Assembly (NCBI RefSeq): GCF_001428075.1
Contig: NZ_LMSI01000002.1
Span: 62,001 to 126,000 of the forward strand
DNA from: Arthrobacter sp. Soil764
GTDB taxonomy: Bacteria; Actinomycetota; Actinomycetes; Actinomycetales; Micrococcaceae
Direction: 5' to 3'
Length of the DNA: 64,000 bases
In this document: positions 9,893 through 17,742 of the stretch, piece after piece
Position numbering within the stretch: the stretch's first letter is position 1
How the letters are laid out: every line of letters starts with the position of its first letter
Position numbers and translations under genes: made by a program
Notes under the pieces: model-generated
The model's database searches: none
What the model saw: only the letters and a program-made list of their open reading frames with translations
Told to the model about the DNA's origin: nothing

Positions 9893-10175
9893 AGCCGAAT
9901 GTTTTACTGCGGGAATTGCGGAACCGAGCAGTGGTGACAGTGCGTCGGAAAACCTGTTCATTAATGTTTTTGTTGATATTCCTGGAAATGACAAGGAAAG
10001 CCTGAAGATCCCTACTGGCCGTCAATTGAGGAATTTTTCGTAACCGGATCCGTCATGCCATGAGTGCCGTGCCAGCAGGCAAACCGCCCCGAATAGCGGG
10101 ACGCCCGGAGGGCTGGCTAAAAAAATAAAAGGGCGTAGGGTTGCGGGTACGCGAGCAAGGAAAGGCGTGATTCCG
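9893..10175 (+). other. AT-richer intergenic stretch with a possible decayed small gene
   Basis: This gap is visibly richer in A and T than its surroundings. An ATG at 9899 opens a 12-codon frame, MFYCGNCGTEQW, that looks like the start of a zinc-ribbon protein but stops at 9937. The neighbouring frame continues protein-like (SENLFINVFVDIPGNDKE) to a stop at 10043 without its own start. This may be a decayed gene; no function can be given. The last 130 bases hold an A-run and the leader of the next small gene. Confidence 0.3.
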
Positions 10176-10310
10176 ATGTCCGGAAAATCCCCCAGAAGCA
10201 GCGCCGCAAAGAAAGTCGGCAAGTCGATCCTCGAAAAACGGGCTGACAAAAAAGCAAAGCATGAGAGTGGCGAACTCAATGTTGTGAAGCCCCGAAAGAA
10301 TCGGCGCTGA
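10176..10310 (+). CDS. Small basic conserved-type protein, 44 aa
   Basis: An ATG at 10176 with AAGGAAAGG about ten bases upstream opens a 44-codon frame starting MSGKSPRSSAAKKVGKSILE and ending KPRKNRR. It is very rich in Lys, Arg and Ser and has no membrane segment. I recall proteins of this size and start (MSGKSPR...) in Arthrobacter-like genomes, but no function is established. The ribosome-binding site and the lysine-biased composition argue that it is a real gene. Confidence 0.65.
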   Translation: MSGKSPRSSAAKKVGKSILEKRADKKAKHESGELNVVKPRKNRR

Positions 10311-10377
10311 CCGGGCCAGCGGGCGGCTGGAACTCCTAGCCTGGCCGCCCGCCCTCAAGGCGGTAACAGCAATGACG

Positions 10378-10421
10378 CAGGAAGGACGACGGCAGGTGAC
10401 CACCCGCTGTCGTCCTTCCTG
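10378..10421 (-). terminator. GACGACGGC-family hairpin
   Basis: A long stem (outer arms CAGGAAGGACGACGG and its complement, with two mismatches inside) lies between the 44-aa gene and the DUF427 gene, nine bases past the DUF427 stop on the minus strand. Confidence 0.75.
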
Positions 10422-10429
10422 TTTGCCTG

Positions 10430-10714
10430 TTAGTCCTCGATGGTGACGCCGCGCCAGAAGGCGATCCGGTCCTCGATGTGCTTGGCCTTGTCCTTGGGAT
10501 CGGGGTAGTACCAGGCGGCGGCCTCGTTCCGCTGGCCGTCCACTTCCAGGGTGTGGTAGCTGGCCTGCCCCTTCCATGGGCAGAAGGTGTTCTTGTCGCT
10601 GTCCCGCAGGTAACCGGGGTTGACGGTGTCCCGCGGGAAGTAGTGGTTGCCCTCCACCACCACCGTGTCCGCGGACTCGGCGATGACTTTTCCGTTCCAG
10701 ATAGCCCTGACCAT
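10430..10714 (-). CDS. DUF427 domain protein
   Basis: The 94-aa protein (MVRAIWNGKVIAESADTVVV...) is a complete single DUF427 domain. Typical sequences are VEGNHYFPRDTV, FCPWKGQASYHTLEVDG and AAWYYPDPK. GGAAGGAACC stands just before the ATG. The family is small and cytosolic, with no established reaction. The gene is followed downstream by a strong hairpin and lies 93 nt after a VOC-family gene on the same strand. Confidence 0.88.
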   Translation of the reverse strand: MVRAIWNGKVIAESADTVVVEGNHYFPRDTVNPGYLRDSDKNTFCPWKGQASYHTLEVDGQRNEAAAWYYPDPKDKAKHIEDRIAFWRGVTIED

Positions 10715-10807
10715 GAGGTTCCTTCCGTCGCTGCCGCCGCATGGAATGCGGCAGGTGTCGTACGGGTGCCAACGGCCTGGACGGCGGGCTTGTTCCCGAC
10801 GGCGGTT

Positions 10808-11167
10808 CTACCGAGGGCTTTTGTCGATGACGCAGAACCGATTTCCGTCCGGATCCTCGAGGACCACGAAGTCAGGGTCATCGGGGTACATGTCCCAGTC
10901 CACGTGCTTGGCTCCGAGGGATACCAGCCGCTCCACCTCCGCACCCTGGTCGTCCGCGTACAGGTCCAGATGGATCCGCGGGTAGGCCTGGGCCGGGGTT
11001 TCGCTGAGCATGAGGGACAGTGCCGCGCCCGGGCCCGACGCCGGCACAAGGGTCACCCACGTGTCGTCACCGGGTTCCCGGGGGACATAGCCGATGGCCT
11101 CCTGCCAGAACTTGGTGGCGGCGGCAACGTGGTTGACGCCGAGGACGATCGTTCCAATGGTCAACAT
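10808..11167 (-). CDS. VOC (glyoxalase/bleomycin-resistance) family protein
   Basis: The 119-aa protein has the paired beta-alpha-beta-beta-beta modules of this superfamily: IVLGVNHVAAATKFWQEAIGY at the start and IHLDLYADDQGAEVERLVSLGA in the second half, ending DFVVLEDPDGNRFCVID. The metal-ligand His and Glu positions are present. TAGGCT sits six bases before the ATG with no Shine-Dalgarno, so the mRNA is probably leaderless. The substrate is unknown. Confidence 0.85.
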   Translation of the reverse strand: MLTIGTIVLGVNHVAAATKFWQEAIGYVPREPGDDTWVTLVPASGPGAALSLMLSETPAQAYPRIHLDLYADDQGAEVERLVSLGAKHVDWDMYPDDPDFVVLEDPDGNRFCVIDKSPR

Positions 11168-11220
11168 CCGCCCAGCCTAACCCCGGTTCCGGCAGCCTGT
11201 CCTGCTTCTGGACAGGGAAA

Positions 11221-11249
11221 ATGCCCGGCTCCATCCCGGAACCGGGCAT
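11221..11249 (-). terminator. Rho-independent terminator of the pectin operon
   Basis: On the minus strand the arms ATGCCCGG and CCGGGCAT are followed by TTTTCC. It lies 12 bases past the pectinesterase stop codon. It is the most classical terminator in this part of the window. Confidence 0.75.
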
Positions 11250-11260
11250 CCCCTCAAGAG

Positions 11261-13141
11261 CTAGGCAACCACCTCCGCCGGCACCACGCTGCAGTCCGCC
11301 CTGGCACCGGCGAGCTGCGGCGCCCACCCGTCCATCCCCTGCAGGTACGCCCTGACCGTGTACTTGCCCGCCTCAGCCTCGGGCAACTGCGGACGGTCGG
11401 GCGTAACCTGCGCGCCGGGGCCGCGGTTGTTGTACTCGTGGAACCGTGCCTCGCGCCAGGAGAAGCCGCTCATGTCCGTCCATGGGGTGCCGGAGATGTG
11501 GGCGCCGAGCCAGGAATCCCTAACCAGGACCTGGGCAACGGCTTTCGGGTCGCCGCTGGGATGCCACGGCCTGCCGAGATGAACTGTGTCCCTTGCCGCG
11601 TCCGAGACCAGCCGGCACTGGTCAAAGAGGTAGCCGTACGAGATGGACAGGTCCTGGCTGCCCGCCGTCACATAACCGTTGTTGGTGGTGGAGCCGCGGT
11701 CCAGCGACTTGATCTCGCAGCCACTGAACACGGCGGTTCCGCGGCCGAAAATGAAGTCCACGTCGCCCTCCACGTAGCAGCCCTGAAAGTAGAACCGGGC
11801 CTGAACGCCTGCGCCCGGTGAGTTCACCAGCAGCGTGTCCTGGTTGCCCAGCAGCCTGACGTTGGACAGCACCGACCGGTCCCCGGTGATGTGCAGCGCC
11901 ACGGCCTGGCGGTCCTTCATCCCCATGTTGGCGGCCTCGTCGAAATCATTGCTGATGGTCAGGTTCTGCGCCACGAAATCCGGCCCGTCAATCCGGACGG
12001 ACGCACTGCCGGAGGTGCCGAAGTTCCCGCCGCCGCCCGGTTTCGGCGTGCCGGATGCGTTGTTGAAGACCAGCAGCACGTCCTCCGGCCGGCCGCCCTG
12101 GCCAATGAAGGAGATCCGCGGCTTGTCCGCCGGAACCCTTACGGCTTCCCGGTAAGTGCCGGGCTGGATCCTGATGACGGTCCGCTGGAGGCTGCCCGCG
12201 GGGACGGAATCGACGGCGGACTGAACCGTTGCGAACGCCCGGCCGGGGCCGACGTCGAGCGTTACCGGGACATCCACGGGCCGCTCGGCCGGCCAATACA
12301 TTTCCAGCAGGGGGTCCGCGACGGCGTCGATGTTCAGGAAGTAGCCTGGCGGGACGATCTCCTTGGACTGCAGCTCGCGGCCCACCAGGCGGGCCACGGC
12401 CACCGCGCCGGCGGCCTGGAAATGCGTGTTGTCCTCAGAGCCCTGCGGATACTGCGGGTGCTCACCTGGAGCCAGGAACAGGAACTGCGACTTGGTTCCT
12501 TCCGGCCCCAGCTTTTGCCAGAGGTCCTTTGAGGACGCCGTGAGGTCCACCACGGGAGTGCCGGTCGCGGCGGCGAGCTCCCTGACAGCCTGCGGATACG
12601 CTCCGTGGGAGTCCTTCGCATTGCCAAGGGAGTCGAAGCGGCGGCGTTCCACCGGGGTGACAAGAACAGGCTTGCCACCGCGCGCCCGCGCCCCGTCGAT
12701 GTACCGGCCCAGGTACTCCTTGAAGGTGGTGTCGGGAAGCGTTCCGCGGGCTGGGTCCGCCACTTTTTCGTCGTTGTGGCCGAAGGAGATCAGCAGGTAG
12801 TCACCCGCCTGCATCAGGGCCAGCACCCGGTCCAGCAGTCCGGCGTCGGCGAAGCTCTTGGAGGAGGCGCCGGACCACGCGTAGTCAAAGACCGTTGCCT
12901 GCGGGCCCAACAGGAGCGGCAGGGCCTGTCCCCAGCCTGCACGGGGGCGTTCGGACTGCTGGTAGGCCGACGACGTCGAGTCCCCGACAACGAAGATGAC
13001 GGGCTTGGTGCGCGGTTTGGTGGTGTCGGGGCCGGCTTGGGAGAGCGCGTTCGCCATGCCCGTTCCTGGGAAGGCCGCGGCCCCGGCGGTGAGTGCCAGC
13101 GCGGTCAGGACGCTGCGGCGGCTAGGCAGGATGGCAGCCAT
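11261..13141 (-). CDS. Two-domain pectin enzyme: CE12 acetylesterase fused to CE8 pectinesterase
   Basis: The 626-aa protein begins with a Tat-like signal (SRRSVLTALALTAGAAA). Residues about 45-265 are an SGNH/GDSL rhamnogalacturonan acetylesterase: VVGDSTSSAY with the catalytic Ser, SFGHNDE, and DNTHF with the Asp and His. Residues about 300-600 are a pectin methylesterase: FATVQSAVDSVP, GNQDTLL, DVDFIFGRG with the catalytic Asp, and LGRPWHPSG with the Arg. It would remove acetyl and methyl esters from pectin outside the cell. Its ATG overlaps the stop of the upstream pectate lyase gene (TAATG), so the two are translationally coupled. Confidence 0.92.
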   Translation of the reverse strand: MAAILPSRRSVLTALALTAGAAAFPGTGMANALSQAGPDTTKPRTKPVIFVVGDSTSSAYQQSERPRAGWGQALPLLLGPQATVFDYAWSGASSKSFADAGLLDRVLALMQAGDYLLISFGHNDEKVADPARGTLPDTTFKEYLGRYIDGARARGGKPVLVTPVERRRFDSLGNAKDSHGAYPQAVRELAAATGTPVVDLTASSKDLWQKLGPEGTKSQFLFLAPGEHPQYPQGSEDNTHFQAAGAVAVARLVGRELQSKEIVPPGYFLNIDAVADPLLEMYWPAERPVDVPVTLDVGPGRAFATVQSAVDSVPAGSLQRTVIRIQPGTYREAVRVPADKPRISFIGQGGRPEDVLLVFNNASGTPKPGGGGNFGTSGSASVRIDGPDFVAQNLTISNDFDEAANMGMKDRQAVALHITGDRSVLSNVRLLGNQDTLLVNSPGAGVQARFYFQGCYVEGDVDFIFGRGTAVFSGCEIKSLDRGSTTNNGYVTAGSQDLSISYGYLFDQCRLVSDAARDTVHLGRPWHPSGDPKAVAQVLVRDSWLGAHISGTPWTDMSGFSWREARFHEYNNRGPGAQVTPDRPQLPEAEAGKYTVRAYLQGMDGWAPQLAGARADCSVVPAEVVA

Positions 13142-14508
13142 TAAAGGTCGCCTCCCGCCGTGAAGACCGGTCCCGTGGAGTCCTTGAGCAGCGCCGGCAC
13201 GGCCTGGGCCGGATGGACGTGGGTACGCAGGGTTGGGGTCCAGGACGTGTCCTCGGCCAGCTGGTCGGCGGGGGCTGCGGCCGCGTTGTACTCCGCGCGC
13301 AGATCGGTGATCTTGCCGTTGACCGCGTTGGCGATGGTGGTGATTGCCGTTCCCTTGTAGCGGCCGATGATGTCCGCGGCGCTGATCCCGTCCGGGAGCG
13401 TGAAGGCGTTGGCCTCGGCGTACAGGTGGGAGCTGAATCCGGCGCCCAGGCTGTACTCATAGGGGATGGCGCTGTCTTCAGTCACCTTGAAGTGGTTGTT
13501 GTACACATCCACTTGGCCGAACCGGACGCGCGGCGCGCGCTGGCCCACGTTTTCGAAGACATTGTGGTGGATGGTGACCCGCAGCTTGCCGGGGTCTCCA
13601 CGCGTGGGTGAATCGGTGGAGCCGATCAGGAGCAGCTTGTCGTGCTCGGAGAACCGGTTGTAGGACATAGTGACCAGGTCCGAGCCGTTGGTGACATCCA
13701 CGGCACCGTCATGCACCTGGTAGGGGCGGCCGAAGTAGAGCGGCTGCGAACTGTCCAGGTTGGGAGCGTCCGTGAAAGCGGAATGGTCAATCCAGACGTG
13801 CGTGGCCTTGTTGATGACCTGCAGCAGGTCGTACTCGCTGTTCCAGTTTCCCTCGGTGCCGTCAGTGGGGTCCCAGGCGGGGAAGCAGTCGGCGGAGTCC
13901 CTCAGCGTGAGGTTGCGGAGGATGACGTTGGTGGCACCGTTGATGCGCAGGGCCGCGCCGGTGATGCTGCTGTCCGGCATGGCGCCAACGATGGTGGTGT
14001 TGCTGGGAATGTCCCACCGGATGGTCTTTGCCTGCTTGGCGGCGGCCAGGCGCCTGGCATTCTCCTGCGGACCTGCCGGCTCCTGGTCCCGCCCGTAGGT
14101 GGCGGGATCAAAATCCTGGAGGTACTGCGCCAGGCTGTAGCCGGTGCCCGCGGCGTAGTCTTCGCAGGTGAGCGGGGAGCCGTCTGCAGCAGTGTTGGCG
14201 TCGATGCTGCCACGGATGCGGATAATTTTGGCCTGGCTGCCGGCGGCGAAGGCGGCCAGCAGTTCTGCCTTGGTGGAGACGTCGTAAACGTTGGCCGACT
14301 CGGCTGCTGATCCGCCGGTGGTTCCGGTCCCTTCGGATGCCCAGCCATCTCCTGCTGGCAGTACCTGGCGTTCAAGGGGTGTCCGGATGGTCTGGGCGGT
14401 GGGATCGGCCGCCGGGTTTGGGGAAGCCCCTGCCGGTCCGGCAATGAGGAGCGCTCCTGCCACGGCAATGGCTGCAGACATGGATAAGTGCGTACTGCTT
14501 TTTCGCAT
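13141..14508 (-). CDS. Secreted pectate lyase (PL1 family)
   Basis: The ATG at 14508 is chosen because GGAAGAGAG precedes it and the protein then starts with a signal peptide (MRKSSTHLSMSAAIAVAGAL). The 455-aa protein has the parallel beta-helix pattern of family 1 pectate lyases: SNTTIVGAM, VILRNLTLRD, VWIDHSAFTDAPN, and GQRAPRVRFGQVDVYNNHF, which has the catalytic Arg region. It cleaves polygalacturonate by beta-elimination. It is the first gene of a two-gene operon with the acetylesterase/pectinesterase, which supplies de-esterified substrate. Confidence 0.92.
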   Translation of the reverse strand: MRKSSTHLSMSAAIAVAGALLIAGPAGASPNPAADPTAQTIRTPLERQVLPAGDGWASEGTGTTGGSAAESANVYDVSTKAELLAAFAAGSQAKIIRIRGSIDANTAADGSPLTCEDYAAGTGYSLAQYLQDFDPATYGRDQEPAGPQENARRLAAAKQAKTIRWDIPSNTTIVGAMPDSSITGAALRINGATNVILRNLTLRDSADCFPAWDPTDGTEGNWNSEYDLLQVINKATHVWIDHSAFTDAPNLDSSQPLYFGRPYQVHDGAVDVTNGSDLVTMSYNRFSEHDKLLLIGSTDSPTRGDPGKLRVTIHHNVFENVGQRAPRVRFGQVDVYNNHFKVTEDSAIPYEYSLGAGFSSHLYAEANAFTLPDGISAADIIGRYKGTAITTIANAVNGKITDLRAEYNAAAAPADQLAEDTSWTPTLRTHVHPAQAVPALLKDSTGPVFTAGGDL

Positions 14509-14704
14509 GTTCTCTCTTCCGTCATTGGAATGAACTGCGCCCTGGTCCGAGGGCCGCTTTGCCGCCGGATGCTTGTGAGCGCTGACAAGGACCATACCGA
14601 GAAAGCGGTTTCTCAGCAATAGGAGTGGCGGATGTTTCTCAAGTGGCGGAAGTACCCGCTGGGTGCTTCCCGGCTGGCCGAGGCTCGCGGCTAGACTCGT
14701 CCGC

Positions 14705-15010
14705 ATGGGGGAAAACATCACACCTGAGGAACGCCCACCGTCCGGGCGCGCCAAAGTTCCTGCCGCCGTCGTGCCGTTGCTGGGCGTCGCCGCGGTGCTG
14801 GTCGGTTGCCTGATTGCCTACTTGAACCGGGATTTCACCGGCTGGGTTGCCTACGCCCCGCTGAGCAACCAGCCGTTCAGCGCCAATGGCGCGGCCTTCA
14901 TTACGCAGGGGACCCAGGCCGGCCTGGCAATGATCGCGGCTGGGCTGCTGTTGCTCGCGTTCTGGGCTGGATACAGGTTCGGCCGGCGGGCCGGTCCGGA
15001 ACCGCTGTAA
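14705..15010 (+). CDS. Small membrane protein with two transmembrane segments
   Basis: The 101-aa protein (MGENITPEERPPSG...) has hydrophobic segments at about residues 20-42 and 72-92 and ends with a basic tail. TAGACT at 14692-14697 lies seven bases before the ATG with no Shine-Dalgarno, which suggests leaderless translation and fixes the start. No family is recognised. It faces the LysM lipoprotein gene tail to tail with a 3-nt gap. Confidence 0.65.
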   Translation: MGENITPEERPPSGRAKVPAAVVPLLGVAAVLVGCLIAYLNRDFTGWVAYAPLSNQPFSANGAAFITQGTQAGLAMIAAGLLLLAFWAGYRFGRRAGPEPL

Positions 15011-15013
15011 GGG

Positions 15014-16066
15014 TTAGCTCCCGGGATTGTTGATGGGCTTGTCCAGCGCCACGCTGATGGTCTGGCCCGGTGCGAGCTCGCCGTTGGGCAGGTCGGTGAA
15101 GTCATACCAAGCCCCGGCAGTGCCCGTGCTCGGGCGGTTGGCCGAGCGCAGTTGGTCGACGCCGAAGCGGAAGGAAACCTGGCGTTCGGTGTCCCCTGGT
15201 GCGGTGGTGTAGGTCAGGGGGATCCCTTGGGCATCGGCGGTGAAGGTTCCCTGGGCGCCCTCGATTTTCAGCTCGCCGGGTATCAGTCGAAGCTTCGTGC
15301 CCGCGGGGATAGGTTCATTTGCTGACAGCGCAGGGTTGTACAGCAGGATCTGGGCGGTGGTTGAGCGGAACTTGTAGCCCAGGCTGTCGAACGAGTCTCC
15401 GTCTACGGTCGTGTAAAAGACTGTCTGGCCGAACGAATTGTTGACCGATGCGCCTGAACCGGACCTGCTGTCCACCGGCTTCTTTTGAAGCTGAACGACT
15501 TTCCCCGCCTGAATGAAGTAGATGCTGCCCCTTTCGTAGGTGAATGGAACCTTGTTCGCCTCGGCCAGCTGCTCTTCAGTCAGGTTGAACCGGTAGGTAA
15601 TGCCGCCCAGGGTGTCATCGGGCTCAACCGTGTAGCTGGTGGGGATTCCGTCTGCATCAACGGTGGCGGGGCCCTTTGCTCCGGGCATCGGCCCGTCTGG
15701 GATCAGGCGGAGTCGGGTGCCCGGAGTGAGGCCGGTTCCGGGCTCGAGTGCATTGAATTGGGCAATCTTCCGCTCGGGCAGCTTGTAGCCCGCTGCGACC
15801 CCCGCCAAGGTGTCACCTGCCACCGTGGTGTAAAAGTCCGCGTTGCCAAACGAGTCCCGCACGGTTTCTCCGCCGAGGAGGGATTTGGCGGCGGAGGCCG
15901 AAGCTGCCGGAGGGGGCGTAGCGGCGGCTGGCTGCGCCGCGGTTGGGGGATCGGCGTACGTGCATCCTCCCAGGCCCGTTGACAGCAAGACGGCTACTGC
16001 GGCGGCCGTAGGCCACGTCCGACCCTTCCGCTTGCCCGCCCTTGAAACGCCACTGGATCCGACCAC
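15014..16066 (-). CDS. LysM-repeat lipoprotein
   Basis: A signal peptide ends in the lipobox LSTGLGGC, so the protein is probably anchored in the outer leaflet of the membrane. The mature part has LysM-like modules: FYTTVAGDTLAGVAAGYKLPERKIAQFN, SYTVEPDDTLGGITYRFNLTEEQLAEAN and FYTTVDGDSFDSLGYKFRSTTAQILLYN. A fourth, YTTAPGDTERQVSFRFGVDQLRSAN, is degenerate. LRLIPDG/LRLIPGE links repeat between modules. It likely binds peptidoglycan. The start may be GTG 16066 (GGGGGA upstream) or TTG 16078; I prefer the GTG, giving 350 aa. Confidence 0.8.
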   Translation of the reverse strand: MVGSSGVSRAGKRKGRTWPTAAAVAVLLSTGLGGCTYADPPTAAQPAAATPPPAASASAAKSLLGGETVRDSFGNADFYTTVAGDTLAGVAAGYKLPERKIAQFNALEPGTGLTPGTRLRLIPDGPMPGAKGPATVDADGIPTSYTVEPDDTLGGITYRFNLTEEQLAEANKVPFTYERGSIYFIQAGKVVQLQKKPVDSRSGSGASVNNSFGQTVFYTTVDGDSFDSLGYKFRSTTAQILLYNPALSANEPIPAGTKLRLIPGELKIEGAQGTFTADAQGIPLTYTTAPGDTERQVSFRFGVDQLRSANRPSTGTAGAWYDFTDLPNGELAPGQTISVALDKPINNPGS

Positions 16067-16173
16067 AATTTCCCCCAAAAAAAATCATTCGTAGCCGGGC
16101 CGCGGTGGCGGTCGACCAAAAGTGAGCCTAGTTGATGGACTCCTGCCTGTTTACCGCCCGATTCAAGGAACGC

Positions 16174-16209
16174 TTGATGCGTCGGATATTTCCGACATAT
16201 ATTGTCCTG
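16174..16209 (+). promoter_or_regulatory. Promoter and palindromic operator of the ArsR-SRPBCC operon
   Basis: TTGATG (16174-16179) and TATATT (16198-16203) are separated by 18 bases. The inverted repeat GTCGGA-TATT-TCCGAC fills the spacer at 16181-16196, so a bound repressor would block RNA polymerase. The start codon follows the -10 by six bases. Autoregulation by the adjacent ArsR protein is inferred. Confidence 0.7.
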
Positions 16210-16524
16210 GTGCTTCCCGATGTCTTTGCCGCCGTTGCCAACCGGGCCCGGCGCATCATTCTGGACGAGCTCCGTCAGGGATCCAGGACGGCCGGTGAAC
16301 TCACCGGTCTGCTGGACCTTAGCCGCCCGGCAGCGTCCGAACACCTTGCCGTGCTCCGCGAAGCGGGGCTGGTGCGGGAGGAGCGGCAGGGCAGGAACAG
16401 GGTTTATCACCTCCAGCCTGCCGGGCTTGCCGAGATCGGCGGCTGGGTGAAGCACTTCGAGCACTACTGGAACCAGCGGCTGGACGCGCTGGGAGACCTT
16501 CTGGATGAGGAGAATCCGTCATGA
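16210..16524 (+). CDS. ArsR-family transcriptional regulator
   Basis: GTG 16210 is chosen because it lies six bases after a -10 box (leaderless) and because the family usually begins (M)LPDVFAAVANRARRxIL. An earlier ATG would run through the promoter. The 104-aa protein has the winged helix-turn-helix: GSRTAGELTGLLDLSRPAASEHLAVLREAGLVREERQGRNRVYHL. No cysteine metal-binding motif is seen, so it is of the non-metal SdpR-like type. It overlaps the SRPBCC gene by 4 nt (ATGA). Confidence 0.85.
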   Translation: MLPDVFAAVANRARRIILDELRQGSRTAGELTGLLDLSRPAASEHLAVLREAGLVREERQGRNRVYHLQPAGLAEIGGWVKHFEHYWNQRLDALGDLLDEENPS

Positions 16525-16928
16525 CCGAGAATGCTATCCGGCTGGAACGCCGCTTTCCGCACCCCGCCACGGCGGTGTGGGCCGCATTGACCACGCCGGA
16601 ACTGCTGGCCCGCTGGTGGGCGCCCGGCGACATCGCACCCGTGGTGGGCCACCGCTTCACCATGGACATGGATGTGTGGGGTCATCAGCAGTGCGAGGTC
16701 CTCACCGTGGACCCGGGAAAGTCCATCAGCTTCCTCTTCTCGGAGGGCATACTTAACACCACCATCACCTGGCGGCTTGAGCCGGCCGACGGCGGGACGA
16801 TCCTCCACCATGAACACGCAGGATTCCGCCTCGACACCCCCATGGGCAGGCAGGCCATCGAAGGCATGGGCAACGGCTGGCCGGGCCTGCTGGCCCGGAT
16901 TGACGGGATTCTCGCCGACGTCCCCTGA
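16521..16928 (+). CDS. SRPBCC (AHSA1/CalC-type) protein
   Basis: The 135-aa protein has the family layout: RLERRFPHPATAVWAALTTPELLARWWAPG at the start, GHRFTMDMD, GKSISFLFSEG, TTITWRLEPADGGTILHHEHAGF, then the final helix GWPGLLARIDGILADVP. It is translationally coupled to the ArsR gene by ATGA overlap. A second ArsR-SRPBCC pair lies at 47049-47891, so this is a recurring module. The ligand is not known. Confidence 0.85.
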   Translation: MTENAIRLERRFPHPATAVWAALTTPELLARWWAPGDIAPVVGHRFTMDMDVWGHQQCEVLTVDPGKSISFLFSEGILNTTITWRLEPADGGTILHHEHAGFRLDTPMGRQAIEGMGNGWPGLLARIDGILADVP

Positions 16929-16931
16929 CAC

Positions 16932-16984
16932 CCAATGGAAACGGACGACGGCGGGACGCGCCCGCCGTCGGCCGTTTCCATTGG
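16932..16984 (+). terminator. GACGACGGCGGG-family hairpin
   Basis: An extended stem with outer arms CCAATGGAAACGG and CCGTTTCCATTGG and an inner CGACGGCGGG pair lies just after the SRPBCC stop. One A-G mismatch interrupts it. Confidence 0.8.
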
Positions 16985-17031
16985 CTCCTACTGCCCGTTT
17001 ACTGCCGGACAGCGAAGGGTAACGATGGAGT

Positions 17032-17280
17032 ATGACTGATTCCGGAGCTGGCGGCGCCAACGACCCCTTTGACGGCAACGACGAGATCGTGGCCGGAACC
17101 GAGCACCATGAGACGCCTGAACGCATTGCCGAGGATGTTCGCCACGACATCCAGCTGGGCCATGTCCAGGACGATGTGACACACGTCCTTGAGGAGCGCT
17201 TTGAGGAAGCGGGCATTGAGGCCCGGCCCGAGGAAGTGGAAGATCTCGCGGAAGAAATTGAGCGGGACGCCTCAAGCTGA
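17032..17280 (+). CDS. Small acidic protein, 82 aa, unknown function
   Basis: The protein (MTDSGAGGANDPFDGNDEIV...) is strongly acidic and charged, without membrane segments or cysteines. The C-terminal half (HVLEERFEEAGIEARPEEVEDLAEEIE) is likely helical. GATGGAG precedes the ATG. No family is recognised. A short hairpin (CTGGC/GCCAG) lies right after the stop. It stands alone between convergent and divergent neighbours. Confidence 0.6.
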   Translation: MTDSGAGGANDPFDGNDEIVAGTEHHETPERIAEDVRHDIQLGHVQDDVTHVLEERFEEAGIEARPEEVEDLAEEIERDASS

Positions 17281-17442
17281 CTCCTGGCTTCGACGCCAGG
17301 GAGCAGGTGTTTGGCGAAAGCCGGGCGGGCCTGAAACGGCGGGTAACGACCTGGACCAGTGTGCTGGCCGTGTTGGGCACATGGCTCCACTGAGTCATAC
17401 CGGTGGTCCAGGTGGCCCGTCCCCGGGCGGCGCGTTCCCCGC

Positions 17443-17607
17443 TTAGGGCCAGTCGGCCCGGATAAAGCGGATGGGACTCTTGAGTGTGAGAAGGCAGTCA
17501 GACGTCCACTCGGCAACGTTGCCTTGTGAGTCCATGGAATTCGGCGCTGCCACCTGCTGCGTGTCCTGGATTGCGGCGTCCTGAGGACCTTCACCAGTGC
17601 TATTCAT
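17443..17607 (-). CDS. Small protein of 54 aa, unknown function
   Basis: On the minus strand GGGGGATAAATG gives a strong ribosome-binding site directly before an ATG at 17607. The frame runs MNSTGEGPQDAAIQDTQQVA and ends SPIRFIRADWP, with one Cys in the second half. It has a polar N-terminus and a more hydrophobic C-terminus. The coding evidence is the start signal and an uninterrupted frame in an otherwise empty gap; function cannot be said. Confidence 0.5.
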   Translation of the reverse strand: MNSTGEGPQDAAIQDTQQVAAPNSMDSQGNVAEWTSDCLLTLKSPIRFIRADWP

Positions 17608-17742
17608 TTATCCCCCTTGGCAAGCATGTGTGCCACACTAGGCAGCCTGCAAAGCCAATGGAAGAGCATTAATCCACTTGCAGGATAAACTTGGCAAATC
17701 TTGAGGATGGTTTCCATGCTCCCCGCTTCCCGCATCTCAAGT

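Noticed and set aside
10478..11821. A 447-codon plus-strand frame crossing DUF427, VOC and pectinesterase genes
   Set aside because: It runs antisense through three recognised genes and across their terminators.
16077..16084. Run of eight A as a possible terminator or slippery site
   Set aside because: No stem precedes it on the plus strand; on the minus strand it is simply the T-run upstream of the LysM lipoprotein's ribosome site.
17281..17442. Possible gene in the gap after the 82-aa protein
   Set aside because: Only a short hairpin (17281-17303) is seen; plus-strand frames there lack starts and motifs.
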